34,819 bases of DNA from an uncultured Clostridia bacterium (GTDB lineage Bacteria; Bacillota; Clostridia; Christensenellales; Borkfalkiaceae). Location: NCBI GenBank assembly GCA_947174975.1, contig CAMWLA010000002.1, positions 1 through 34,819 on the forward strand. Direction: 5' to 3'. The notes below the pieces were generated by a model, which saw nothing but the letters and a program-made list of their open reading frames with translations, ran no database searches and was not told where the DNA came from. The position numbers and the translations under genes are program-made. Below are positions 10,801 to 16,971 of the stretch, piece by piece. Each line of letters opens with the position of its first letter. Positions within the stretch are counted from its first letter, which is position 1.

Positions 10801-13800
10801 ACAAAACCCGGCACGAGCGATCCTACGATTGATATCTGGAACAATATCGTAATTACCTATTACAGCACCGTAAATAAATTCAGACCCATTTCGGCTCCTA
10901 CCGACCCCGGACACTATATCGTTAAACTTCAGTTTAAGAATCTGCCCGACGACGGTAACTCTTACGAGCTGGCAATGACCGAATTCTATTTTGACATTGT
11001 AAAAGGTACGATAGACCCCGACACTTATTACTGGCGCTATACGCACACGGATAAGGACGGTAAGTCGTACGAAGCAAGATACGACTTCGTCAATGAAGCT
11101 TGGTATATTCACCATACCAGCGATTCTATTGACAACGGCGACGGAACTTGGTCAGATCCCGCCGGTTTGCCGGTTCCCGAAATCGGACAGCAGATCACTG
11201 AATTCGTGTTCGATTCAAGGACTCATACCGTTGAACTGTTCAGCGAAAACACGTCGATACTCGACGCCCGCACAAAGGGCGCAAACGGTACGCGTGCGGG
11301 TGATTACAAATCTACCGTTTCGTTCAGCTACAACGGCAAGCTGTGGAATGCGCCTTCTATCCCCACAACCTTCGAGTGGACTATTGAAAAAGCAACTATT
11401 TCACTTGCAGACGTTAAGTGGACGGATTCAACAGGGTTCGTTTACACCGTAAGCGGTGGAGAAGTTAAGACATTTACTATGACGGTTACGGGAATAGATC
11501 CCTTACTGTTAAGCTTTATCAGCTACGTAACCAAGGACGCAAGCGGCGAAGTAGTCAAGGATTCTGACGGAAAGCCTACAAACACGCTGTCAAATGCGGG
11601 TTCGTATACTACCGAATTAATTATCGACGAAGGCTTCGATGCGGCAAATCCCGACTATAAGCTCGGCGACGATTGGCCCGCAAGCGTTCTCAACCCCATG
11701 CCTTGGACGATTGCAAGGCGCGAAATAGTAGTTCCTTCCGGTAACGGAAAGTGGACGGAGTTCGACGGCAATCAGCACGATTTGCTTGAAGCTATCACGA
11801 TCGACGACGACTGGGCTGAATACTTCACGTTTACAATCAACTACAAAGATTTCACCACGACATCTTCCGTTGATTACTTCCCCTTGGGAGTTAAGGAGTT
11901 CGGCAACAAGTACTTCGCAAGCCATGCGGGCGATTACGAATTCACGTTTAAGCTCATTGAAACGTGGAATGCAAGCAACGAAAACGTTGTATGGAAAACG
12001 CACAACGGATTTACGTTCGTTTATACCCAGGACGATCAAGACAGCTTGCTTACGATAAATAAAGCAACTATGTCGTTAACGTCATGGAACCAGAACGACG
12101 AGTCTTCAACGGCTAATTTAACCGGAACTTACGCGTTCGATTACAACCAGTTCGTTGATTACAAGTACTATCTCAACGGCACGGGCTTTGCGGCTCCCGC
12201 AATCGACCCGACAGAGGCAAATCTCACACCCGTTGAACTGATTGACGTTCTTTCAATCGTTACTGATACCGAATTCGTTATCGAAGTATTTGTAAGAGAT
12301 ACCTTTGCCAAGGATATCGAGCTTGACAACGCCGGCACGAATGCGGTAAGACTTGCGTTCCTTATGCAAGCGCCTTCCACGCTGATGGCAGACCAGCAAA
12401 TCGTTCCTAAATATCCTTATATCAAAGGTTACGTTTCGGACGGTTCTGAAACTATCTTCACCGATAGCGACTGGAAGCAGATGTTTATCGCAGACGGACG
12501 CTTCGGCGACGTTACGGATATGGACGCTTGGTACGAGGATCTTCAGTTAAACGATCCCGAGAAGCTTGCAACTTATAAGTCACAGATACGCGTAAGCGTA
12601 ACCTACGACGGCGCGCCCGTTACGTTCCTTATCAACGATTGGGAAGACGGCGTAAAATATAATGGCCATCTCAATATCTGGCAAGGCAATCTCACGCAGA
12701 ACGCCGCAGGTGATTATTCGGTAACCTTAATGTTCATTAAGGATGTTACAAATCCCCGCTGCTGGAGCGCGGTGGACAATGACGGCGACGGCGTGGCGGA
12801 CGATATCGACCGTTCACCCTTAACGCTCAGTTTCAGAATTTCCTTCCGTGTTATTGACCCTCACGAAAAAGAAATTCTGGCTAACTTGCCTACTTATACT
12901 GGCAGCCAGATAGATATCTTGCAGTACGCACTCGGTGAAGCGGCATACGACGAGTGGATAGCACAATACGGCAAGTACTTCGAGATCGTAGGATCGAAGG
13001 GTACCGACGCCGGAAGCTATACTCTCCAGCTTAAAATCAAGGAAGAGTATATCAGCACTATTCACTGGGCTAACGACACGCCTAACGGACAGCCGGGAAC
13101 CTATACGATAAAGTGGAAGATAAAGCCCATTTACGTAGTTGACCCGCTGGCTCTGAGAGGTAAAACCTCATCCGTCGTATACAGCGGCGATGAGCATTTC
13201 GTATACGAGACCTTGGGCTACGAAAACGGAGATGATGCAACTAAAGATATTGCAGGACTTAAACAGTACGTCAATATCGTAGGAGCTTCGGGCGTCGACG
13301 CGGGCGATTATACCGCATACTTCACGCTCCTCAACGATAACTACGCGTGGTGGAACCCCACCAACAACGAGGAATCGTCCGATAAGGATCCCAAGAGAAA
13401 GATAGAGTGGAAGATCACTCCTAAACCTCTTGATATGAGCAAGGTTAAGTGGGATTATACCGGTCCTTACCAATACTCGATTGACGCCAACGGCGATCCT
13501 ACCGAGTACGAGGTAAAACTTACGGATATACCCGAAGAACTGAACGACTTCATATCCTACCTTACCGACGAGAATACCGTAAATACGCGTACGTCAATGG
13601 GTAAATACAGAACGGTAGTTTACCTCTTCGAAAACGACGTAAGACAGAGTGCAAACTACTCTTTGGTAAACATACCTAACCAGTTCCGTCTTGATTATCC
13701 CGATCCCGCGGGCTTCGGCTTCGCTTCGATTCAATGGGAGATTATTCCTCACAGATTTACTATCCCCACGGATATAACCGTTGATTTCAGCGGTACTCTC

Positions 13801-16680
13801 CGCGATATAGTAGAGGATGAAACTCTGTTCGGCTTCGAAGACGGATGGGAGAATTACCTCGAAGTAGGTATTCTGTATAAGGAATACGGCACGGACGACG
13901 ACAAGTACGCTTCGTACTACGAAATAGCAAGTGTTGACGAAGCGCTTGACTACTCGATGTTCAACGTTCTGTATGCAGGCGATTATAAAGTTACGTTCAC
14001 TATTAAGAGCGAACTTAACGCAACCGAAGAATGCATTGTTTGGTATGACGGCAACAACCATACCGGCGATCAGACGGCAGTTCTTACGGTTAAACCTAAG
14101 GAAATCAAGATAACCGGTTGGGCTCCCGTAATGGACGGCGACGGAGTTACGCAGCTTACGGCAACGATTACTTCCGCAGATTTCGATGCGATGACGCAGG
14201 AATCGAAAGATCTGTTCACTTACGTCGTACGCGATAAGGATACGGGCGAAGTAATAGAGGATTTGGCTGAAGTCAAGGCAAGAGGAAACGGTATCTACTA
14301 TACCGTTGAGTTCAAGCTCATAGACGGCGACAGCTATGCTGCAAAGTGCGGTTTCGAACTCGTTTGGGAAACCAATGTTAATAATCCTTACGAATTCATT
14401 AACGAGAACTACGGTTCACAGCCCGTAATCTGGATTCCTATGCCTAAGCTGGTTACCACCGCAAGCGATACTTACGACGGTAAACCTAAGGTATACACTA
14501 TTGTAAATTCGGAAGCTTACGAGCTTACGGCTGATATGAAGACGGCTTTGGACGGCTACGGCGTAGACGTTTCGGCGTTCGATAACCTTATCCAGGCAAT
14601 CGGCAAAAACGCGGGTCTTGTAAATCTTGAAGACGGCGTTGTGACGATTACTAAGGCCGGCGACTTCGAAATTATGTTCCGTGCTTTGGCTAACGTAAAT
14701 ATTTCGTGGTTCGACCCGGATGATTATGAGGTTGACGCAGCTACCGGTAAGCTTTGCTACAAGGGCGGCTCGGCACTGTCCGATACTGAAATTGCAACCA
14801 AGAAACTTATCAACAGAAGTGCGCAAAGCGTTGACTTAACCATCAAGAAGGCAAGCGTTGATTACATTACTCCCGAAATGCTCGAACAGTACGCGGCGAT
14901 GATTCCCGACCTCGAGTACACCGGCAAGGAATATAATCTTAAAACGCTTGAAGATACGAAGCCTCTGTTTGATCTGTTAGACCGCACTTACGGCAAATTG
15001 ATTACTTTCGAAGGCTTCACGGCTACCGACGCGGGCGAGCATATTCTTAAAATTTCGCTTACCGACCCGACGAGCAGCTATTGGAACCTCAAAGCTAAGG
15101 AAACGATTATCGTTAACGATAAAAACTATTCGGGTTACGACTCATCGTTCCAGCTTAAATACGTCAAGATTGACGGCAAGTGGGATGTAAGATACGTCGA
15201 TGCAGACGGCAACGAGTACAATAACGGCGATTATAAGGTTGAAAAAGTTTACAAGATGATTAAGCTTATAGACTCTTACGTAGCTTTGGACGGATTGCTT
15301 GACGACGACGGCAAACCTCTTGAAGATGGCAAGTACGAAGTTGACGAAAACGGCGTTGCCGTAAGGTACGCTTTAATTGCCGGCAACTACGTTGCAAGCA
15401 ATGACGGCACTTATATTGCCAAGTTAAAGCTGAGAGCGGACGGCTCCGTTGCTGAAATGCCCGAGCTTGACGCAGAAGGCAGAACGGCTATCGATGTCGA
15501 AAAGACGCTCGTTAAGGTAACGCGTACCAAGACGAGTACGGATCCTTACGAAATCACCTGGCGTATAACCACTTCGACTTTGGCTGCTCCTACCGTAAAC
15601 GAAGATATCGTTCTCCGTTTCAACGGCGCAGAACAGCGCGTAGAATCTGTTCTTAAGGGCTTCAATGCAACCTATATGGAAATCATTGAAGGCGGAGTCG
15701 GTAAAGATGCGGACACGTATACCGCAAAGATCGGCATTAAGGACGACAACTACGTATGGCGCGACGGCAGCGAATTCGTATACGTAACTTGGAAAATCGA
15801 AAAAGCGATAATCGACTGGACGGGAGTTACTTGGAAGTTCACCGACGGCACCAAAGATTATAAGAACGGTGCGGGAATGGTTTATACCCGCGTAAACGGT
15901 AAGGCTACTGTTTACTGGGTAGAGCTTGCAAATCTTCCTCAAGCACTTCAAGGCTCGATTAAGTACACGACGAACGGTGTTCCCGGTGCTTACGCGGGTA
16001 GAGATGCGGGTAAATACGTGACGATGTTCGACGTCGATAAGAAAGATAAGAACTTCGAAAATCTTACTATTCCCGAGTCGCTTGCTTCGATTGAATGGAG
16101 CATTCAGCGCAGAGAAATCAGCGTACCCGAGCTCGGCTCAACCCAGTTCATCTTCGATGACGGCACACACGACTTGTTCTCGATGTTAAAGCTCCCCGAT
16201 AACTGGGAAGAGTACATCGATATCAACGTTCTGTACGCAAGCAACTTCATTACGTTCGTTACGTACGGCGGACACAACGGTAATCCTTACGAGGCTTACG
16301 GCGCCGGTGCTTACAAGTTTGTCGTTTCCTTCAAGGACGGCATCAACGTAAACAAGAATAACCCCAGCGTTATTTGGGCGAAATCTTCGTCAGGCGAACT
16401 GCTTCCTACAGTTCCGGTAAACGAAGCAACCAAGCTTCTCAAAAATGATACTACCGAAGCGGTTAAGGAGCTTGCAAAAGCACCCGCTAAGAAGGTGGTT
16501 GCTGCGGAAGAGGTTGCTATCGAAACGGTAACCGTTGAGGAAACCAAAACCGTACCTGCGGTACGTCCCCATGCGGAAGCACCCGCTACGGTTACGGAAA
16601 TCCAGCGTGTTTGCGATAGGATCAAGAGATTGGTCTGCTGTACCGAAAGCCAGTTGAAAGATTTCAGAAAGCAGTACTGA
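1816..16680 (+). CDS. Giant secreted Ig-like repeat surface protein 1 (4954 aa)
   Basis: I chose ATG 1816 because it follows GGGAG by 6 nt and starts a good signal peptide: MKITGTKK, a hydrophobic core to about residue 28, and likely cleavage after AYA at residue 40. The upstream in-frame ATG at 1750 sits at the transcript start without an RBS. Next come an acidic helical region (41-190), a DWYIAPD motif at 200, and a divergent domain to about 390. Then follow 16 Ig-like modules (2986-8931), a central non-repeat domain (8932-9963) and 18 modules to 16395. Modules typically carry a TVxYDG-like first strand, an AGTYxVxxxL strand, NYxWxDG and a closing W/FxI strand, resembling MBG/YDG bacterial Ig-like families (family call from memory). 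The Ala/Glu/Val-rich C-terminal linker ends in a VCDR/FRK tail. No LPXTG, SLH or membrane helix is present. It is probably an extracellular fibre or adhesin; no ligand can be named. Confidence 0.93.
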   Translation: MKITGTKKLLILFFALTCLLASALGVVITRSSASKGVAYAETAVSAPDVEEVTEEIAELEAEEASKEDTFFEEEYDARYDEDVIRKVAELLGRKYEAINLYCHANEIDARELLALLLEDEAKKAAEPAEPSFSVYVGHETTGEEYVSPEGTSNYSEDEAWPPFEEEEKTNADAIISDLIDFQIAYTDGEITLPEGSEDNDWYIAPDDLTTYATTYYFMGYNFSTAASQMGWSFSSTQLRNARTIHHPETADRLGGNWSSLYWQYDLELAPGETYTITRPSANVTYNTGAAYGANDHWAYVLSYGWRSEPSCKYVIDGDAPSGTVFYVGSTISNNGNDNNQYYGWQAYYSWYAADANRTYRNGVADNNGAFNNYATRCAKQISFKFVVKRTAPVAPELVDDTATNGGAVNLSTKTKTAYYEGSPVVITMSHDFGAGIIGYTYDDTVTLKSRSQHGMDNGGTASPTSQLNGKNIEFQCSTAGTHVIKIKLLQPTVTQISWPSVNNTPNSMTAGTMVPTRMNWKDSSGNAMSVTEISFTLKIELQSTTKPTMVRDDGVDGYGQTKTVNYTGGEQKISFRNADPDFVGWSSNGLVQDSWDPTTKVLVLKQTERGTYTINLYLKNPAGVVWDGDGSTDTLQFNFFIKEMLIERPTMVGSTSYNKTVKYSGGEQYLKVAPADVDQLVIIAAGIKYDPADEDGDGVNETIVFKMTDAGTVYIKLSPAEGYIWSDKKSDTITFTFTIEAVEVSVPKLLGGGTTKTVTFNPEKDWAAELVILDIPRDAIAVTTALQFNRDADWLPKDVYNGTVAIEDMASQGYTEYDYDVLKLYASNANTYPVQFSLTSTNYRWPDGAKVPTFYLTINRYALQTPKISDYEYTNNRDKIEGSTKTIYYNTDSTSGNYTDNADKYFKLYAGGFTSNKQVTIRYSMEGLREEWPDETAPNLTLWGTTLGGASGPAGNYIIYITPTSNYIWDTGNDDMYTFKFVITPIYRDQLRMYVQQGAGSAWVVDGGDRTGSADYDGTEKFFRIGTPDSASQFFYDSEATYQLVNQAHEPTSSFGGFTMGVKNDYPDLDGKKPSVLMCSAIEAGVYIVRLQLRNTNYAWRDGSGVDIFYTFTIKAQSIKDPIILPQECSGHDLKTYDTYIHCGYNGFAAQLVIGLSDVKNSNGESIVKVFTNASGTDVDEDGNDALKLLSWGEGTQEDIGRLILSAVVVGDHKVLLMIEDTNFRWETDCEYYEFELRIDYAEVDDVVFNYGLPDDMTEIGGNGERWEEEFNPEASHFITVTRSSDEFKGTAFNSQFRVEVSCVDSAYAERQIITNDDNFVIEFYDANIYYISIYLTSNYRWRSNHRSDTAVQLTFQLYAKFVALPQIADNEANASVNNSTRTKTVTYDTGKSQNITLIFGNDYKAYAVDESQIQPLGALKQDKTVVISQSKMVRYTAVNAGSYVLALTLSNTNNYAWASGDDTVFYTLKIEQRAIPVPDAFYIDADDLNKLHEDYADIKSGVKGEQILEVAGEYKKEVIYDADLNYIYLFGYAIENKEVTVEVTPLNPDNVNGKDQGYVSVGGETKGYYVFAKTVNVYTISVKFNLNTEFGKPNCHWAGVSAGIDTDPRDYILVITKKGLDLPEIVGAPQAWTDNKISKHFTYDGAATGPSIDVTNCLSSTDSRPFMHYDYDTSRTGYTLDNSTHILTFSILKTANVGVDYTLTISLDEANEYWNTGVPGDMSDVDDKYVSIIIDKKEINKPTVVDTGDGVVGKVVYDDQNLPDILWKSVIYNASVWTDELRVTGFDSKWMTWKPSDFATTREDTNGDLLLSTTRSDVGTYSVIVTLRDTTNFKWASTADDSDDRLLSLIVEPKKIAKPSIVISDSSLDPTDGTITSSAGNTTYDTATSIYIRDYVNTTNLNDPKGVVQKIVIENFLFNDPDGTMKVTTVSTDKFSDSEDDTTNELLIYKAVNAGTYKLKFSLTGNVAWDDGTGTDDYFITLTISKREYKPLTIDDPGALLPIPEITVSADGLTKTLTYNFKAQQMVINDYDVNIMKWDGTTPDPTTGKALEDKGTAVVGTMTTYTFEATDAGTYTATFSLRNFRNECWTGITDSNITFTFKIEKLAIAIPEIDTSVDFLLNGETATNTEFKVTYDTLRHSVLALNVLDENYMTFAMGGDYNDTVSDTFQVSDRVDRSFTGTDPGPYTYNSVSQVFGTTKRDGEFQNTSITTGSDVDRVNFILLQATEPGTYDVVFTLVDTLNIEWDDSTVANKKVTFKIEKVKLTSPTYKVGAANSQTYEGKPLKFYVANANNNVATLGAVPAFYYETASYSCTTEQSNKIELVSWYGSELIVQATNYGTYEVKVYRNTKYVDWTDITTPVKTFTFYITQAEIVPEITYGDAIFATGVGGPIGTSDSYTNGLLATGGTAWAKSRTVTATVKLPKLSVKAATGELDVDGLQIEIYYFNTGKPTQKLHSDSTKLVFAPPSDIIDATTISGLVAGDPTDGIKVSTADPNWSIELTAANEYNLYYKYQIIADADPTFNNGDGTLKKGTYKICVEQNNVSNSYTVRKVDKPFTIEADPAPFSTSNTEVNIIWEVYKASAPTTVHATYVLAGATYTNWYKTGAAGEMMPTDAIELPYLENDSYFFKVNFDATGLQGPNTLILPATNFMDALDRWEVKWDGVYGGTSSARYASKIGTTPTPYEVSITLKAKDPDAFSFTDTTFKFFYHITPILYDLKGIEWDYDGTPFVYDGTAHTVKLKNLPAGLSVASYDVTGHDRNVQIYAKSVADHGTGEYYETHVEFTTSNKNYVIPVEGDNATYTDTSPAGSGFEWYVRWEIEKATINVVWDNKLNEDGTSSAYIPRLKYDSNKVNYTYFMDDGSGSVNHTNWPAVTSFAHSGTVDFKVVATLKTNADDPALDYDNNYKFDTDNFLIFPLGPSMQISVDLFVGNIKDDGTPDIPSFKQITFGDTPDEATNVNTVIYNEKPFEIYLQPEGTTDTTGVATALNGVPTKPGTSDPTIDIWNNIVITYYSTVNKFRPISAPTDPGHYIVKLQFKNLPDDGNSYELAMTEFYFDIVKGTIDPDTYYWRYTHTDKDGKSYEARYDFVNEAWYIHHTSDSIDNGDGTWSDPAGLPVPEIGQQITEFVFDSRTHTVELFSENTSILDARTKGANGTRAGDYKSTVSFSYNGKLWNAPSIPTTFEWTIEKATISLADVKWTDSTGFVYTVSGGEVKTFTMTVTGIDPLLLSFISYVTKDASGEVVKDSDGKPTNTLSNAGSYTTELIIDEGFDAANPDYKLGDDWPASVLNPMPWTIARREIVVPSGNGKWTEFDGNQHDLLEAITIDDDWAEYFTFTINYKDFTTTSSVDYFPLGVKEFGNKYFASHAGDYEFTFKLIETWNASNENVVWKTHNGFTFVYTQDDQDSLLTINKATMSLTSWNQNDESSTANLTGTYAFDYNQFVDYKYYLNGTGFAAPAIDPTEANLTPVELIDVLSIVTDTEFVIEVFVRDTFAKDIELDNAGTNAVRLAFLMQAPSTLMADQQIVPKYPYIKGYVSDGSETIFTDSDWKQMFIADGRFGDVTDMDAWYEDLQLNDPEKLATYKSQIRVSVTYDGAPVTFLINDWEDGVKYNGHLNIWQGNLTQNAAGDYSVTLMFIKDVTNPRCWSAVDNDGDGVADDIDRSPLTLSFRISFRVIDPHEKEILANLPTYTGSQIDILQYALGEAAYDEWIAQYGKYFEIVGSKGTDAGSYTLQLKIKEEYISTIHWANDTPNGQPGTYTIKWKIKPIYVVDPLALRGKTSSVVYSGDEHFVYETLGYENGDDATKDIAGLKQYVNIVGASGVDAGDYTAYFTLLNDNYAWWNPTNNEESSDKDPKRKIEWKITPKPLDMSKVKWDYTGPYQYSIDANGDPTEYEVKLTDIPEELNDFISYLTDENTVNTRTSMGKYRTVVYLFENDVRQSANYSLVNIPNQFRLDYPDPAGFGFASIQWEIIPHRFTIPTDITVDFSGTLRDIVEDETLFGFEDGWENYLEVGILYKEYGTDDDKYASYYEIASVDEALDYSMFNVLYAGDYKVTFTIKSELNATEECIVWYDGNNHTGDQTAVLTVKPKEIKITGWAPVMDGDGVTQLTATITSADFDAMTQESKDLFTYVVRDKDTGEVIEDLAEVKARGNGIYYTVEFKLIDGDSYAAKCGFELVWETNVNNPYEFINENYGSQPVIWIPMPKLVTTASDTYDGKPKVYTIVNSEAYELTADMKTALDGYGVDVSAFDNLIQAIGKNAGLVNLEDGVVTITKAGDFEIMFRALANVNISWFDPDDYEVDAATGKLCYKGGSALSDTEIATKKLINRSAQSVDLTIKKASVDYITPEMLEQYAAMIPDLEYTGKEYNLKTLEDTKPLFDLLDRTYGKLITFEGFTATDAGEHILKISLTDPTSSYWNLKAKETIIVNDKNYSGYDSSFQLKYVKIDGKWDVRYVDADGNEYNNGDYKVEKVYKMIKLIDSYVALDGLLDDDGKPLEDGKYEVDENGVAVRYALIAGNYVASNDGTYIAKLKLRADGSVAEMPELDAEGRTAIDVEKTLVKVTRTKTSTDPYEITWRITTSTLAAPTVNEDIVLRFNGAEQRVESVLKGFNATYMEIIEGGVGKDADTYTAKIGIKDDNYVWRDGSEFVYVTWKIEKAIIDWTGVTWKFTDGTKDYKNGAGMVYTRVNGKATVYWVELANLPQALQGSIKYTTNGVPGAYAGRDAGKYVTMFDVDKKDKNFENLTIPESLASIEWSIQRREISVPELGSTQFIFDDGTHDLFSMLKLPDNWEEYIDINVLYASNFITFVTYGGHNGNPYEAYGAGAYKFVVSFKDGINVNKNNPSVIWAKSSSGELLPTVPVNEATKLLKNDTTEAVKELAKAPAKKVVAAEEVAIETVTVEETKTVPAVRPHAEAPATVTEIQRVCDRIKRLVCCTESQLKDFRKQY
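2986..8931 (+). repeat. Sixteen Ig-like modules, N-terminal array of giant 1
   Basis: I count 16 modules of roughly 95-170 residues. Each typically opens with a P-rich strand start (xxPxI/V) and a KTVxYxG or TYD strand, and closes with AGxYxVxFxL, N(Y/F)xW.(D/S)G and FxxxIxK/P. Module 3 carries a DEDGDG loop at 3892-3918. Boundaries were set by eye at the closing strand and have an error of several residues. Confidence 0.75.
8932..9963 (+). other. Central non-repeat domain of giant 1 (DPAPF hinge)
   Basis: Residues about 2373-2716 break the module rhythm. The first half has a KKGTYKICVEQ strand and ends in a DPAPF motif near 9505-9519. The second half is a long beta-rich segment with W and Y residues. 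A region with the same KKGxYxxxxEQ and DPAPF landmarks lies between module 16 and module 17 of giant 2, so it is a real shared domain and not module decay. I recognise no family. Confidence 0.6.
11392..16395 (+). repeat. Higher-order A-B-C-D-E-F module array of giant 1
   Basis: By eye the last 14 modules run A(11392) B(11719) C(12064) D(12376) E(12850) F(13129) A(13423) B(13750) C(14098) D(14443) E(14851) F(15574) A(15805) B(16111). Type markers are as follows. A has (V/I)xW near the start and a LP-type loop before (I/F)xY. B has FDGxxHDL and D(D/N)WxEY. C has IxxTxW and DxDG/G-Y strands. D has YDGxPxxFxI. E has YTGxxxxI and a YGK motif. F has LKG/LGY and DAGxYTA. The A-to-A distances are 2031 and 2382 nt. 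Confidence 0.7.
15085..15537 (+). other. Insert inside the second E module of giant 1
   Basis: After the SSYW strand of module E, about 150 residues intervene before the closing ITWRIT strand. The insert has strands such as LKYVKIDGKWDVRYV and several DxDG or DDDG turns, suggesting beta-hairpins. The first E module lacks it. A longer insert occupies the same place in giant 2. Confidence 0.6.
16396..16677 (+). other. C-terminal linker and VCDR/FRK tail of giant 1
   Basis: A Lys/Ala/Glu/Val-rich, likely disordered linker leads to a short amphipathic end with VCDRIK, a CC pair, and QLKDFRKQY at the very C-terminus. The VCDR-(I/L)-K-x-L and Q-(I/L)-K-x-FRK landmarks recur at the end of giant 2. 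No known sorting signal fits. Confidence 0.7.
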
Positions 16681-16714
16681 GAATTCTTGAAAAAGTTAAT
16701 ACTGTAACACTTAA

Positions 16715-16753
16715 TAAGGTGTCGGCAAAAGCCGACACCTTAATTCTTTTTTT
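16715..16753 (+). terminator. Intrinsic terminator of giant gene 1
   Basis: Perfect 12-nt arms (16715-16726 and 16731-16742) enclose an AAAA loop and are followed by seven T (16747-16753). It lies 35 nt after the stop and should separate giant 1 from the giant 2 operon. Confidence 0.95.
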
Positions 16754-16762
16754 ATGATAAAA

Positions 16763-16782
16763 AAACCGCAAGTTTGCGGTTT
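16763..16782 (-). terminator. Second stem-loop, terminator-like on the minus strand
   Basis: AAACCGCA (16763-16770) and TGCGGTTT (16775-16782) pair around a 4-nt loop. On the minus strand the stem is followed by a run of T; on the plus strand no T-run follows. It could stop antisense transcription into giant gene 1 or be a processing/stability hairpin. Confidence 0.45.
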
Positions 16783-16805
16783 GAATATAATAATATAGAA
16801 AAAGA

Positions 16806-16860
16806 TGGCAAAAAAGCAGAAAAAAGGCAGTAAGAATTAGGTCGAAAAAGGTAAAAAAGC
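16806..16860 (+). promoter_or_regulatory. Phased A-tracts upstream of giant gene 2 promoter
   Basis: A-tracts at 16810-16815, 16820-16825, 16845-16849 and 16853-16858 start 10, 25 and 8 nt apart, nearly the same pattern as before giant gene 1 (9, 26, 9). GGCA and AGGC steps also recur. Bent DNA or UP-element contact is possible. Confidence 0.5.
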
Positions 16861-16870
16861 AAATATTATG

Positions 16871-16899
16871 TTGACAGAATAAATTGTTTATGTTACAAT
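16871..16899 (+). promoter_or_regulatory. Sigma-70-type promoter of giant gene 2 and anchor gene
   Basis: The -35 box TTGACA (16871-16876), 17-nt spacer and -10 box TACAAT (16894-16899; 5 of 6), with an upstream TG, form an extended -10 promoter nearly identical to the one at 1715-1744. It probably drives giant 2 and the overlapping anchor gene as one transcript. Confidence 0.87.
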
Positions 16900-16904
16900 A
16901 ATGG

Positions 16905-16971
16905 ATGCTAAAAAGGAAATTGGGTCTTTGTACCCTAAATCAGAAAAAAACTATTATTTTTGGAGTACGTT
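16905..16971 (+). promoter_or_regulatory. Conserved 5' leader of giant gene 2 with hairpin and RBS
   Basis: A stem GGGT (16922-16925) with ACCC (16932-16935) around a 6-nt loop matches the leader hairpin of giant 1. The RBS GGAG (16962-16965) is 6 nt before ATG 16972. Flanking bases are nearly identical to the first leader. Confidence 0.65.

Noticed and set aside
16960..16971. Upstream in-frame TTG (16960) as start of giant 2
   Set aside because: It overlaps the ribosome binding site and adds only four residues; ATG 16972 has GGAG at 6 nt and matches giant 1.
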